Shown: positions 1-6,892 of the stretch, one piece after another
Layout: each line of letters opens with the position of its first letter
Position numbering within the stretch: the stretch's first letter is position 1
NCBI GenBank assembly: GCA_003978375.1
Contig: QNZW01000102.1
Span: 1-7,271, forward strand
Origin: Sulfurovum sp.
GTDB taxonomy: Bacteria; Campylobacterota; Campylobacteria; Campylobacterales; Sulfurovaceae
Length of the DNA stretch: 7,271 nt
Reading direction: 5' to 3'
Translations under genes and position numbers: made by a program
The notes under the pieces: generated by a model
Database searches by the model: none
The model's input: only the letters and a program-made list of their open reading frames with translations
Told to the model about the DNA's origin: nothing

Positions 1-1
1 C

Positions 2-703
2 TACCCTCTTCTTTTTGCACTATTTTTATTGTTACTTCTGTTTTTTCCTTTAAAAAAGCCTAAACAGACTGCTTTAGTTTGGATTTTTATGTTTTTTGTT
101 GTTAAAATCACGCCTCTTAGTGCTGGTATATTTGACTTTTGGTACCTCTATCGTGCATCACAATCATACAAAAAGCATGACTATAAAGAGGCTATCTATG
201 CCTATAAAAAAACCAACTTATCTTCTATTACTTACTACAATTTAGCCACAGCTCTTTACAAATCCTCACAGTATATGGATGCCATTAACTACTATAAAAA
301 AGCTTTGGGTCAGCAAAAAGAGATGAATGCAAAAATATATTACAATATTGCTACAGCCTATCTGCGAAAAAACAAACTTGATTTAGCAAAGATGTATTAT
401 AAAAAATCTCTTAAAAGCTATCCTTATAAAGTAGCCAAAGAGAACTTAGATTACATTATTGCACACTTAAAAATACAGAGAAAAAATCTTCATAAAAAAT
501 ATAAAAAGTTACATTTCAAACCCATCGCACAAAATAGCTATGCACAGAACAATGTTTTTTCAAGCTACAGTGTCAAAATAAATCATTTAATCCCCGATGA
601 AGAGGCACGATGGTTTCAAAAGATAATGAAACATACATCCCCTGTGTATGTGCAAAAAATATCTACCACAAAAAGGAGTAAAGATGCCGATAAACCTTGG
701 TAA
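2..703 (+). CDS. VWA/TPR (BatB-BatC-like) membrane protein, C-terminal part, 5' end outside window
   Basis: The frame is open to the left edge, so the gene starts outside the window; the first in-frame start-like codon (TTG at 29) lies inside a membrane segment and is unlikely to be real. The visible 233 residues begin with a membrane segment (YPLLFALFLLLLFFPL), a short basic loop (KKPKQ) and a second membrane segment at about nt 71-121. TPR-type helices follow at about nt 137-478, with Tyr/Ala/Lys-rich repeats such as SQYMDAINYYKKAL. After a basic linker the tail carries PDEEARWFQKIMK, which resembles the C-terminal tail of BatC-type TPR proteins. In Bat clusters, a VWA domain usually precedes the kind of membrane segment seen at the edge, so a VWA-TPR fusion is inferred but the VWA part is not visible. 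The basic loop should be cytoplasmic, which places the TPR domain in the periplasm. It overlaps the next gene by 20 nt. Confidence 0.8.
   Translation, partial: YPLLFALFLLLLLFFPLKKPKQTALVWIFMFFVVKITPLSAGIFDFWYLYRASQSYKKHDYKEAIYAYKKTNLSSITYYNLATALYKSSQYMDAINYYKKALGQQKEMNAKIYYNIATAYLRKNKLDLAKMYYKKSLKSYPYKVAKENLDYIIAHLKIQRKNLHKKYKKLHFKPIAQNSYAQNNVFSSYSVKINHLIPDEEARWFQKIMKHTSPVYVQKISTTKRSKDADKPW
673..678 (+). promoter_or_regulatory. Shine-Dalgarno site fixing the BatD-like start
   Basis: AAGGAG lies 5 nt before the ATG at 684. This favours 684 over the longer in-frame ATG at 648, which has no such site and would put a basic, non-signal-like stretch before the hydrophobic segment. The site lies inside the preceding gene, so the two are probably translationally linked. 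Confidence 0.8.
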
Positions 704-1712
704 AATACTACTCATCTTACTTGTGTATACATCTATCCTATGTGGATATAGTTTTCAAATGGCTGTGAACAATACCAATCCGATGCTTGGAGAAAAAATA
801 GTTTTAACCTTAGATTTTATCTATGATACTCTAGAAGATTATGATATTGAGGAGCCACATTTTGAAGCCTTTGAGATTAAACCCTTAGAAGACAAAACCT
901 ATCAAGATCAAAATGGCACTTGGCATGTTAGGTTGCGCTACGAACTTAGAGCAACAAAAACAGGTATCATAACGCTAACACCACTTAAAACACATATTGA
1001 AATGATAGCAGCAAACTATCAAGACAGATACAATAGAAACAAATATCTTCAAAAATTTGACATTAGCACACACGCACTTACTCTCAAGGTAAAACCTCTT
1101 CCTCATTCTCTTAAAGTGATTGGATCATATGCACTCTATGCAAGTGTTGATAAGCAAAAAGTAACCATGGGAGAACCTGTAACCCTTAATGTGCGACTTG
1201 AAGGAGAAGGCAATATGGAAAATTTAGATTTTCTTACCTTTCATATTCCTCACGTTACCATCTATGAAAAATCTCTCTCTTCTTATGAAAAAGAATTTAT
1301 CCTTCTTTCAGATCAAAATTTTACTATCCCTTCTTTGGTTTTCAGTTATATCACACAAAAAGACAAAGAAATCAGGCAACTTGGTACAAATACTTTTCAC
1401 ATTGTCGTGCACACTGCCAAAGACACAACAAACAAAAAACCCTATGCTATAGATATCTATATTTTGTGTGTCTTTTTCTTTTTATTGCTATTTTGGTATA
1501 GCGTTACACTCTTTAAGAGTCTCGAATATCTCGATGAAAAAGCCTACTTTTTAAAACAACTCAAACAGACAAAGAACAAAGAAGAACTTTTGAAAAAAGT
1601 GGTGCACTTTATGCATAAAAACAGACAACTTAAACGACTTATTTATCAACTAGAAGATGTTGATGCTTCCAAATTTAAGGCTCTAAAAAAAGAAATTTTG
1701 ACACATTTTTAA
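684..1712 (+). CDS. batD: BatD-like (oxygen-tolerance family) membrane-anchored protein
   Basis: A 342-residue protein. It has an N-terminal signal peptide (hydrophobic core about residues 8-20), then a beta-rich extracytoplasmic region that opens with QMAVNNTNPMLGEKIVLTL, the 'x-N-x-x-x-x-GE' opening typical of BatD proteins. A second beta domain follows (DKQKVTMGEPVTLNVRLEGEG). One membrane segment lies at about residues 256-277, followed by a basic cytoplasmic tail of about 65 residues. This order (signal, Ig-like repeats, one anchor, small cytosolic tail) matches the BatD family; the protein is shorter than many BatD proteins. It directly follows and overlaps the TPR gene, as expected for a Bat cluster. 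The biochemical role of BatD is not known; an envelope complex with the VWA/TPR partners is assumed. Start chosen from the Shine-Dalgarno site at 673-678. Confidence 0.75.
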   Translation: MPINLGKILLILLVYTSILCGYSFQMAVNNTNPMLGEKIVLTLDFIYDTLEDYDIEEPHFEAFEIKPLEDKTYQDQNGTWHVRLRYELRATKTGIITLTPLKTHIEMIAANYQDRYNRNKYLQKFDISTHALTLKVKPLPHSLKVIGSYALYASVDKQKVTMGEPVTLNVRLEGEGNMENLDFLTFHIPHVTIYEKSLSSYEKEFILLSDQNFTIPSLVFSYITQKDKEIRQLGTNTFHIVVHTAKDTTNKKPYAIDIYILCVFFFLLLFWYSVTLFKSLEYLDEKAYFLKQLKQTKNKEELLKKVVHFMHKNRQLKRLIYQLEDVDASKFKALKKEILTHF

Positions 1713-1737
1713 ATTTAGGGCACCTTTATATGTTTTT

Positions 1738-1743
1738 TATACT
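1738..1743 (+). promoter_or_regulatory. candidate -10 element for the DsrE-phosphoesterase-ABC operon
   Basis: The 63-nt gap between the BatD-like gene and the DsrE-like gene is the only gap upstream of the six-gene run long enough for a promoter. TATACT (1738-1743) sits in a T-rich stretch, as in epsilonproteobacterial sigma-70 promoters, where the -35 is poorly conserved. TATGAT (1752-1757) and GATAAT (1755-1760) are alternatives, but they would leave almost no leader before the Shine-Dalgarno site at 1762-1768. This is a weak call from base pattern alone. Confidence 0.3.
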
Positions 1744-1775
1744 CTTTTGGTTATGATAATCAAAAGGATGAATAT

Positions 1776-2240
1776 ATGCAAAAATTATGCCTACTTTTTC
1801 TCATCGTGTCTACTTTTCTTTTGGGTCAAGATTCATCTGCTAAAGTGGTCTATGATTTAACCACCAAAAACCTTAAAACATTTGAACGTAAAATCCTTAA
1901 ATCCATCGTAGCCAATAAAGCCTACTATGAGAGCAAACTCAAAGAACTAGATGTGGCTGTGGTGATTCATGGGGGAGCTTATAGATATTTTACTGTTGAT
2001 CCAAGCAAAACAGAATATAAAACCGACAAAGCTCTCTTAAGCCATTATGCTTCGCTTAAAAAACGTATCAAAAGTATGGCTGATACCTATGGTGTAAGGT
2101 TTTTTATGTGTGGTGCAGGGATGCCAAAACATGGACTTAAAGCCAAAGATATAGTAAAGTTTGTTACAATAATCCCCAATGCAACAATAGGACTTATAGA
2201 CAAACAAAATGAAGGCTATGCCTATATACCAATACCATAA
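1776..2240 (+). CDS. secreted DsrE/YchN-like family protein
   Basis: A 154-residue protein with an N-terminal signal peptide (hydrophobic residues about 4-16; cleavage near residue 16 or 22). The mature part has the DsrE-like alternating pattern: VVYDLTT at the start, AVVIHGGAYRYF in the middle, then VRFFMCGAGMPKHGLK with one conserved-looking Cys (C112), and a closing NATIGLIDKQNEGYAYIP strand-turn. DsrE-family proteins are small alpha/beta folds, some of which carry sulfur as a persulfide on a Cys in this position; others have no known role. An export signal places this one in the periplasm. AAAAGGA at 1762-1768, 7 nt before the ATG, supports the start. It is the first gene of the six-gene run, ending 16 nt before the phosphoesterase. 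The family is fairly sure; a sulfur-transfer role is speculation. Confidence 0.8.
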   Translation: MQKLCLLFLIVSTFLLGQDSSAKVVYDLTTKNLKTFERKILKSIVANKAYYESKLKELDVAVVIHGGAYRYFTVDPSKTEYKTDKALLSHYASLKKRIKSMADTYGVRFFMCGAGMPKHGLKAKDIVKFVTIIPNATIGLIDKQNEGYAYIPIP

Positions 2241-2243
2241 AGT

Positions 2244-2249
2244 AGGGAG
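2244..2249 (+). promoter_or_regulatory. Shine-Dalgarno site fixing the phosphoesterase start
   Basis: AGGGAG, 7 nt before the ATG at 2257. It selects 2257 over an upstream in-frame ATG at 2209. The chosen start puts the twin-arginine motif at residues 5-11, where a Tat signal should be; the longer form would place 16 extra residues in front and overlap the DsrE-like gene. Confidence 0.8.
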
Positions 2250-2256
2250 AAAACCA

Positions 2257-3102
2257 ATGGCAAAAATATCAAGAAGAAAATTTATCAAAGGTGCTGCAAC
2301 AATAACGGCTATGCCCTTTTTAGCAGAAGCAACAGAAACAAAGAAGCATGAGACTTTAAAGTTTATACACATCACAGATTCTCATATGGATTTGAGCATT
2401 GAAGACAGTGTAGAAGCAATGGAGTTGATGGTGGAATTTGTCAATAAACACTATAAAGACTTAGACTTTGTCGTTTTTGGTGGAGACAACTTCAACAACA
2501 ATGTTAAAGGCGATACCGATGCCCTAGCTTATAAAAAAATAGTCGATAAACTACACTGCCCTACCTATCATGTCAGAGGCAACAAAGAGTCCCATCCTAA
2601 TCCTAATGATGCAGTAAATCTAGACGATTTTAAAAGACTTTTTGTATCAAACAAGGCACTCAAAGTCCAAGGAAAAGATTGGTTACTAGAAAAAAAAGGG
2701 TATGCCTTTTTAGGGCTTGATAGCTGTATTGAGGGTGCAAACAATGGCAAGTACACCCAAGAGACGATGAAATTTGCAGAAAATATACTCAAATCTGGCA
2801 AACCTACTATTATTTTAAACCATCACCCTTACACCAATTACTGGAAAGGTACAGACCCAAAAGATATTCATAAGTATGTTCTAAACAATACCGATGAAGC
2901 ACAAAAACGTCTTTTTAAATATGACAATCTTATCTTAACCCTTTCAGGACATAAACATATTGACTCAGTAAGTCATATCAATAAAACAAAGGTTGTTGTT
3001 ACCCGTGGATTTGTACGTCCTCTTGATATGGATATGTATCCTATGCGTTACATAGAAATCACCAATGGTAACATCAATGAAAAACTCATTTATACAAGCT
3101 AA
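2257..3102 (+). CDS. Tat-exported calcineurin-like metallophosphoesterase with GNK instead of GNH
   Basis: A 281-residue protein. The N-terminus SRRKFIK (residues 5-11), followed by a mildly hydrophobic stretch and a likely AEA cleavage site (residues 23-25), is a twin-arginine signal, so the enzyme is probably exported folded with its metals. The two-metal phosphoesterase motifs follow in order: DSH (D41, H43), GGDN (D77, N78), GNKE (108-111), NHHP (H189/H190) and GHKH (231-234). This is the class III (CpdA/Icc-like) order. All expected metal ligands are present, but the usual His of GNH(D/E) is Lys110; that His normally assists catalysis rather than binding metal. The substrate is unknown; phosphodiesters, phosphomonoesters or nucleotides are possible. 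It lies 16 nt after the DsrE-like gene and 20 nt before the next gene. The family call is firm; activity is less certain. Confidence 0.88.
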   Translation: MAKISRRKFIKGAATITAMPFLAEATETKKHETLKFIHITDSHMDLSIEDSVEAMELMVEFVNKHYKDLDFVVFGGDNFNNNVKGDTDALAYKKIVDKLHCPTYHVRGNKESHPNPNDAVNLDDFKRLFVSNKALKVQGKDWLLEKKGYAFLGLDSCIEGANNGKYTQETMKFAENILKSGKPTIILNHHPYTNYWKGTDPKDIHKYVLNNTDEAQKRLFKYDNLILTLSGHKHIDSVSHINKTKVVVTRGFVRPLDMDMYPMRYIEITNGNINEKLIYTS

Positions 3103-3122
3103 TTAAATAAAAGGAATACCCT

Positions 3123-3707
3123 ATGTTAAAAATTTTACTTACACTCTTTATCTTTCTTACGGTTTCTGTTTTTGCAGAAAACATTACCATCGATTTTGCA
3201 AAAACATCATTGACCCAATGGCATCAATATGGGGTATGGGGTATTGACCAAGAAAAAAAGACAAACATACTGAGCCTACATCAACAAAGCAAAGGAAGCT
3301 TTAACCTCTGCTACACACAAAAAGTTCACTTTTTAAATGGCAGTATCTCTGTAGACTTTAGAGCAAACTCTGGGCGTATCGACCAAGGTGGTGGACTCAT
3401 GTGGCGTGTCCAAGATAATGACAACTACTATGTTGCACGTTTTAATCCGTTAGAAGATAATTTTAGATTTTATATCGTAAAAGATGGTTGGCGTAGTGAG
3501 ATTGCTTCTGCTGATATCAAACTCTCTTCTGGTTGGCACACTATGCGTATAGAACAAAAATCCAATACCTTTATAGGCTATCTAGACGGTAAAAAATACC
3601 TAGAAGCAAAAGACAATAAACTTACCAAAGTTGGTGGTGTAGGTGTCTGGACGAAAGCAGATGCCCTTAGCTCTTTTAACCATCTTCATATCATCACGGA
3701 AAAGTAA
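3123..3707 (+). CDS. secreted LamG/DUF1080-like (concanavalin-type beta-sandwich) protein
   Basis: A 194-residue protein with a clear Sec signal peptide (residues 1-18, cleavage VFA/EN). The rest is beta-rich: QWHQYGVWGIDQEK, then a strand pattern GSISVDFRANSG, GGGLMWRVQDNDNYYVARFNP (G89-N108 region), FRFYIVKDGWRSEIASA, GWHTMRIEQ, and GYLDGKKYLEAKD. The run 'G-G-x-x-W-R-x-x-D-x-x-N-Y-Y-x-x-R' followed by 'W-H-x-x-R-I-E' and 'x-x-D-G' is typical of the LamG/DUF1080 (family 16-like or 3-keto-disaccharide hydrolase-like) fold. No catalytic acid pair of true GH16 enzymes (ExDxxE) is seen, so it may bind a ligand rather than cut it. AAAAGGA at 3109-3115 supports the start. Its stop overlaps the binding-protein start (TAATG), which suggests translational coupling and a related job. 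Confidence 0.72.
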   Translation: MLKILLTLFIFLTVSVFAENITIDFAKTSLTQWHQYGVWGIDQEKKTNILSLHQQSKGSFNLCYTQKVHFLNGSISVDFRANSGRIDQGGGLMWRVQDNDNYYVARFNPLEDNFRFYIVKDGWRSEIASADIKLSSGWHTMRIEQKSNTFIGYLDGKKYLEAKDNKLTKVGGVGVWTKADALSSFNHLHIITEK

Positions 3708-4711
3708 TGCAACAGATACTTTTACTCTTGTGTGTATCTTTACTCTTTGTTGCCTGTGATAAAGATGCCTCTAAAAGTGTGACAGTGTATGTTTCTGAAG
3801 ACCAAGTCTTCTCTGAACCAATCCTTAAAGATTTTGAAAAAAAAACTGGCATAAAAGTCAATGCTATTTATGATACAGAAGAGTCTAAAAGTACGGGTGT
3901 CATGAACCGTCTACTCGCAGAAAAAAACAACCCACAAGCTGATGTTTACTGGGCAAATGAACCTATACGTGCAGAAGTATTACGACACAAAGGAATCCTA
4001 ACCCCCTATCAAAGTCCACAGGCAAAAGATATACCAAGTCACTTTAAAAATGAGGCTTATTTTTGGACAGGATTTTCTGCAAGGGTTCGTGTATTGGTTG
4101 CCCAAAAAAATCTGGCAGACAAACCACACTCTCTTGTAGACTATACTAACACAAAATACAAAGCAAAAGCTGTAATTGCCAATCTGCTTTTTGGTTCAAC
4201 CACTGCACATATTGCTGCACTGTTTACCCTTTGGGGAGATGAAAAAACGAAACAATTTTTAACACAAGTAAAAGCAAATCAAGTGGCTATATCTACAAGC
4301 AATGGTGAGAGTGCTGATTTTGTCGCTTCAGGTAGTTATGATTTTGCGTTAGTAGACAGTGATGATGCCGTAAGTAGAATCAAAGAGAAAAAATCTATAA
4401 CAATGATTTATCCTGACCAAGGAAAAAATGAAATAGGTGCTTTTGTCATTCCCAATGCTGTAATGCTCATAGACAAATCTCCTCATCCAAAACTAGGTAA
4501 AAAACTTATAGATTATCTTTTAAGTAAAGAGACTGAGAGTAAACTGGCATTTGCTGCTTGTGCACAAATTCCTTTGCATCAAGGTGTTGCGATGCCCAAA
4601 GAACTCAAGCCCATCAATCAAATCAAAACCATGCCCGTAGATTTTGCAAAAGTAGCAGACAAAATGGTAGAGATACAACCCTATTTAAAAGAGTGGCTTA
4701 GCACTAAATGA
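3707..4711 (+). CDS. ABC importer substrate-binding lipoprotein (FbpA/AfuA-like, COG1840 type)
   Basis: A 334-residue periplasmic binding protein of the type 2 fold. The N-terminus LLFVAC-DKD has a lipobox-like end with C17 as the likely lipidated residue and Asp at +2, so it should be a membrane-tethered lipoprotein. The sequence follows the iron/AfuA-like family: VTVYVSEDQVFSEPILKDF, KTGIKVNAIYDTEE, LLAEKNNPQADVYWANEP, FGSTTAHIAALF, and GAFVIPNAVMLI near the end. Where ferric-binding proteins have the adjacent iron-binding tyrosines, this one has VDSDDA (216-221). The same place is TDTDDA-like in a branch of this family as I recall it, so this is probably a subfamily trait. Substrate unknown: iron, sugar phosphate or phosphonate have all been shown for relatives. 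It has no strong Shine-Dalgarno site; translation is probably coupled to the preceding gene. Confidence 0.88.
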   Translation: MQQILLLLCVSLLFVACDKDASKSVTVYVSEDQVFSEPILKDFEKKTGIKVNAIYDTEESKSTGVMNRLLAEKNNPQADVYWANEPIRAEVLRHKGILTPYQSPQAKDIPSHFKNEAYFWTGFSARVRVLVAQKNLADKPHSLVDYTNTKYKAKAVIANLLFGSTTAHIAALFTLWGDEKTKQFLTQVKANQVAISTSNGESADFVASGSYDFALVDSDDAVSRIKEKKSITMIYPDQGKNEIGAFVIPNAVMLIDKSPHPKLGKKLIDYLLSKETESKLAFAACAQIPLHQGVAMPKELKPINQIKTMPVDFAKVADKMVEIQPYLKEWLSTK

Positions 4712-6249
4712 TACAACGCTATGTCTCGTGGAGTGTGATTGCATTCATCACTGTACTAGGCATTATACCTATTCTTTTTATGCTAAAAGATACATTTTTT
4801 GATGCACAAGGATTTAGCCTTTTGGGCTATCAACAACTTTTAAAAAACAAATCTCTTTGGCATAGCTTTCAAAATAGTTTGATCTTGGCATTTTCTGTCG
4901 CTTTTTCAGCCACCCTTATTGGTACATTTTTAGGTATTCTATTATCTAAAACCTCTCTTACTTTACGTTATGTTTGGTTTATTCTTCTCTCTATTCCTTT
5001 GCTTATACCTCCTTATATTTTGGCGTATTCTTGGTATGCACTCCTAGGAAGAGAAAGCTATTTTGGCACACTTTTATTTGGATTTTGGGGTAGCTTTTTT
5101 ATACTTTTTTGTGTCTATTTGCCTATTGTTATTTTGCTTATTTCCCTTTTTTTACGCCAAATCAATCCTCGTTTAGAAGAGGCTGGTTTACTTGTATGCC
5201 CATGGTTCTGTGTACTTAGCAAAGTAACACTGCCTCTTTTAAAACCAGCCATCCTTTTTTCTTTTATATTGGTTTTTATATTGAGCATAGGAGAATTAAG
5301 TGTGGCTAATTTTTTACGTTTTGATATCTTTCCTATGGAAAGCTTTGTTCAGTTTTCTGCTTTTTATGACTTTAAAACTGCTACCCTACTTACTATGCCA
5401 TTGCTACTGATTGTTGCTATTATTTTATCTGTAGAATCTCATTTTTTATCTAAAAAAAATTTGCATTTACGTAGCTATATGCACCCTCTTACTATTCCCT
5501 TAGGCAAACTTCGACGCCCTTTGCTTGGCACGGTGATGCTCTTATGCTTTGTTATTGTGATTTTACCACTCATAGGACTTTTACAGCAAATAACACTAGA
5601 AAGTTTTATCCATGCCTTTTCTAAAGCTTCTCCTGCTCTAACACGCAGTATTTTTTATGCATCTTTAGGGGCAACACTGCTAAGCTTTTTTGGTTTTTTG
5701 ACTGCGTATATTGTTGTCAATAAAACGACCAAAGGTTGGAAATTTTTACGTGGGAGTGTGCTTTTTTTATTTGTTATCTCCTCTATTGTTATAGGATTAG
5801 CGCTTATTCTATTTTGGAATACTCCCACAACAAATTTTATATACACAACCCCTCTTATTATACTCATAGGATATCTTATTAAATATCTTTTTCTTAGCAG
5901 TGAAATCATAGCACTTAAGCTCTCTGAAATACCTCAAACTTATTTAGAAGCTGCAAAACTCACTGGCGCATCCCATAGAGAAATTCTTTGGTATATTTTG
6001 CTTCCTTTAGCTAAAGATTCACTCATAATTGCATGGATTATTGGTTTCATTTTCTCTTTGCGAGAAAGTACCATTACAATGCTTGTTACCCCTGCTGGAT
6101 ATCATACCTTGCCTCTTTATATTTTTACACAAATGGCAAATGGTAAAGAGAGTACTATTGCCTCTTTGTGCCTTATGATGATTATTGCTACACTTTTACC
6201 ACTTTTTGCTTTGTTGTATTATCATAAAAAAACAAAGGGGTCTTTTTGA
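4708..6249 (+). CDS. ABC importer permease, fused double-domain (FbpB-like)
   Basis: A 513-residue integral membrane protein with about 12 hydrophobic segments, made of two homologous permease halves of six segments each, as in FbpB/ThiP-type importers. Each half has the cytoplasmic loop that docks on the ATPase: LEEAGLL...LPLL (E157-P176) in the first and LEAAKLTGA...LPLAK (E414-P433) in the second. Both loops keep the spaced Gly and the closing Leu-Pro, so both docking sites look intact. The fused form means one polypeptide forms the whole channel, paired with two ATPase subunits. Its ATG overlaps the preceding stop by 4 nt (ATGA) and its stop overlaps the ATPase start by 4 nt (TTGA), so the three importer genes should be made in fixed proportion. 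Confidence 0.92.
   Translation: MIQRYVSWSVIAFITVLGIIPILFMLKDTFFDAQGFSLLGYQQLLKNKSLWHSFQNSLILAFSVAFSATLIGTFLGILLSKTSLTLRYVWFILLSIPLLIPPYILAYSWYALLGRESYFGTLLFGFWGSFFILFCVYLPIVILLISLFLRQINPRLEEAGLLVCPWFCVLSKVTLPLLKPAILFSFILVFILSIGELSVANFLRFDIFPMESFVQFSAFYDFKTATLLTMPLLLIVAIILSVESHFLSKKNLHLRSYMHPLTIPLGKLRRPLLGTVMLLCFVIVILPLIGLLQQITLESFIHAFSKASPALTRSIFYASLGATLLSFFGFLTAYIVVNKTTKGWKFLRGSVLFLFVISSIVIGLALILFWNTPTTNFIYTTPLIILIGYLIKYLFLSSEIIALKLSEIPQTYLEAAKLTGASHREILWYILLPLAKDSLIIAWIIGFIFSLRESTITMLVTPAGYHTLPLYIFTQMANGKESTIASLCLMMIIATLLPLFALLYYHKKTKGSF
6236..6240 (+). promoter_or_regulatory. Shine-Dalgarno site for a TTG start of the ATPase gene
   Basis: AGGGG at 6236-6240 (in AAAGGGG), 5 nt before TTG at 6246. 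No ATG or GTG lies near the start of the conserved domain: residues 3-10 (EFNAITLI) already form the first strand of the ATPase fold, so the TTG is the best start. Confidence 0.7.
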
Positions 6250-6878
6250 TTGAATTTAACGCTATCACCTTAATACAAAACAAGCACATTGTTTTTAACC
6301 ATTTTAATCTCAATATTTTCCCAAAAGAACGTCTTGTCATTTTGGGAGCTTCTGGATCTGGCAAAACCACTTTACTTCGCCTTATTGCTGGATTTATTGC
6401 TCCTTCTAGTGGAGATATTAAAATTGATAAACATTTAGCCACACATAACCACCATATCTGCATTCCCCCAGAGCAAAGAGAGGTAGGTATGCTTTTTCAA
6501 GACTTAGCACTTTGGCCACATCTTAATGTTCAAGGCAATATTGAGTTTGCACTCATCATGCAAAAAAAGACCAAAGAACAACGCAAACTAAAAGTAAAAG
6601 AGATGCTACAATTGGTAGGATTACAAGGGTATGAAAAACGTTCTATTGATACACTCTCAGGAGGACAAAAACAACGTATAGCTTTAGCTAGAGCTTTAGC
6701 AACTTCTCCAAAAATACTTTTGATGGATGAACCTCTGTCTAGTTTAGATACTGCACTTAACGAGACACTGCGTAAAGAGATTGTTAGATTGCAAGAAAAA
6801 ATGGGATTTACTTTAGTCTATGTGACACATAATCCAAAAGAGGCCAAAGAGATTGCTACAAGACAAATAATACTTTAG
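6246..6878 (+). CDS. ABC importer ATP-binding protein (FbpC-like, short form)
   Basis: A 210-residue ABC ATPase with all core motifs: Walker A GASGSGKTT (34-42), Q-loop GMLFQD (Q85), signature LSGGQKQR (137-144), Walker B ILLMDEP (157-163), D-loop SSLD (165-168) and H-loop TH (H195). It powers the fused permease. It uses a TTG start overlapping the permease stop. At 210 residues it ends right after the ATPase core and lacks the C-terminal TOBE/regulatory domain of classical FbpC proteins of about 350 residues. The last residues are EIATRQIIL. Most relatives have an 'A-x-R-I-x-x-L' pattern here, and this one reads A-T-R-Q-I-I-L, one residue out of register. A copy of the last 12 shared bases downstream (7188-7199) continues as ATRIIWLTP, closer to the family pattern. 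Function is not expected to suffer, as the change lies after the H-loop. Confidence 0.92.
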   Translation: MIEFNAITLIQNKHIVFNHFNLNIFPKERLVILGASGSGKTTLLRLIAGFIAPSSGDIKIDKHLATHNHHICIPPEQREVGMLFQDLALWPHLNVQGNIEFALIMQKKTKEQRKLKVKEMLQLVGLQGYEKRSIDTLSGGQKQRIALARALATSPKILLMDEPLSSLDTALNETLRKEIVRLQEKMGFTLVYVTHNPKEAKEIATRQIIL

Positions 6879-6892
6879 TGGGGAAATATAAG

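Noticed and set aside
1264..1452. 62-residue + frame inside the BatD-like gene
   Set aside because: It is out of frame within a clear gene and its Lys/Leu-rich product looks like low-complexity readthrough.
1698..1703. TTGACA as a -35 element for the DsrE operon
   Set aside because: It lies in the BatD coding end, and no -10-like hexamer falls 16-18 nt downstream; the nearest candidates are 21 nt or more away.
1714..1740. Possible terminator after the BatD-like gene
   Set aside because: The AGG-GCA-CCT stem is only three base pairs, and the following T run is interrupted, so no credible terminator can be called.
1755..1769. Fur box upstream of the operon (TGATAAT half)
   Set aside because: Only one half-site (GATAAT) is present; the other half reads AAAAGGA, so iron regulation cannot be claimed.
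2037..2375. 112-residue minus-strand open frame across the DsrE/phosphoesterase junction
   Set aside because: It is antisense to two well-supported genes, has no Shine-Dalgarno site, and its protein has no recognisable pattern.
5655..6463. Minus-strand open frames of 84 and 91 residues (5655-5909, 6188-6463)
   Set aside because: They lie opposite the permease and ATPase coding regions, whose motifs are intact; they are shadows of those frames.
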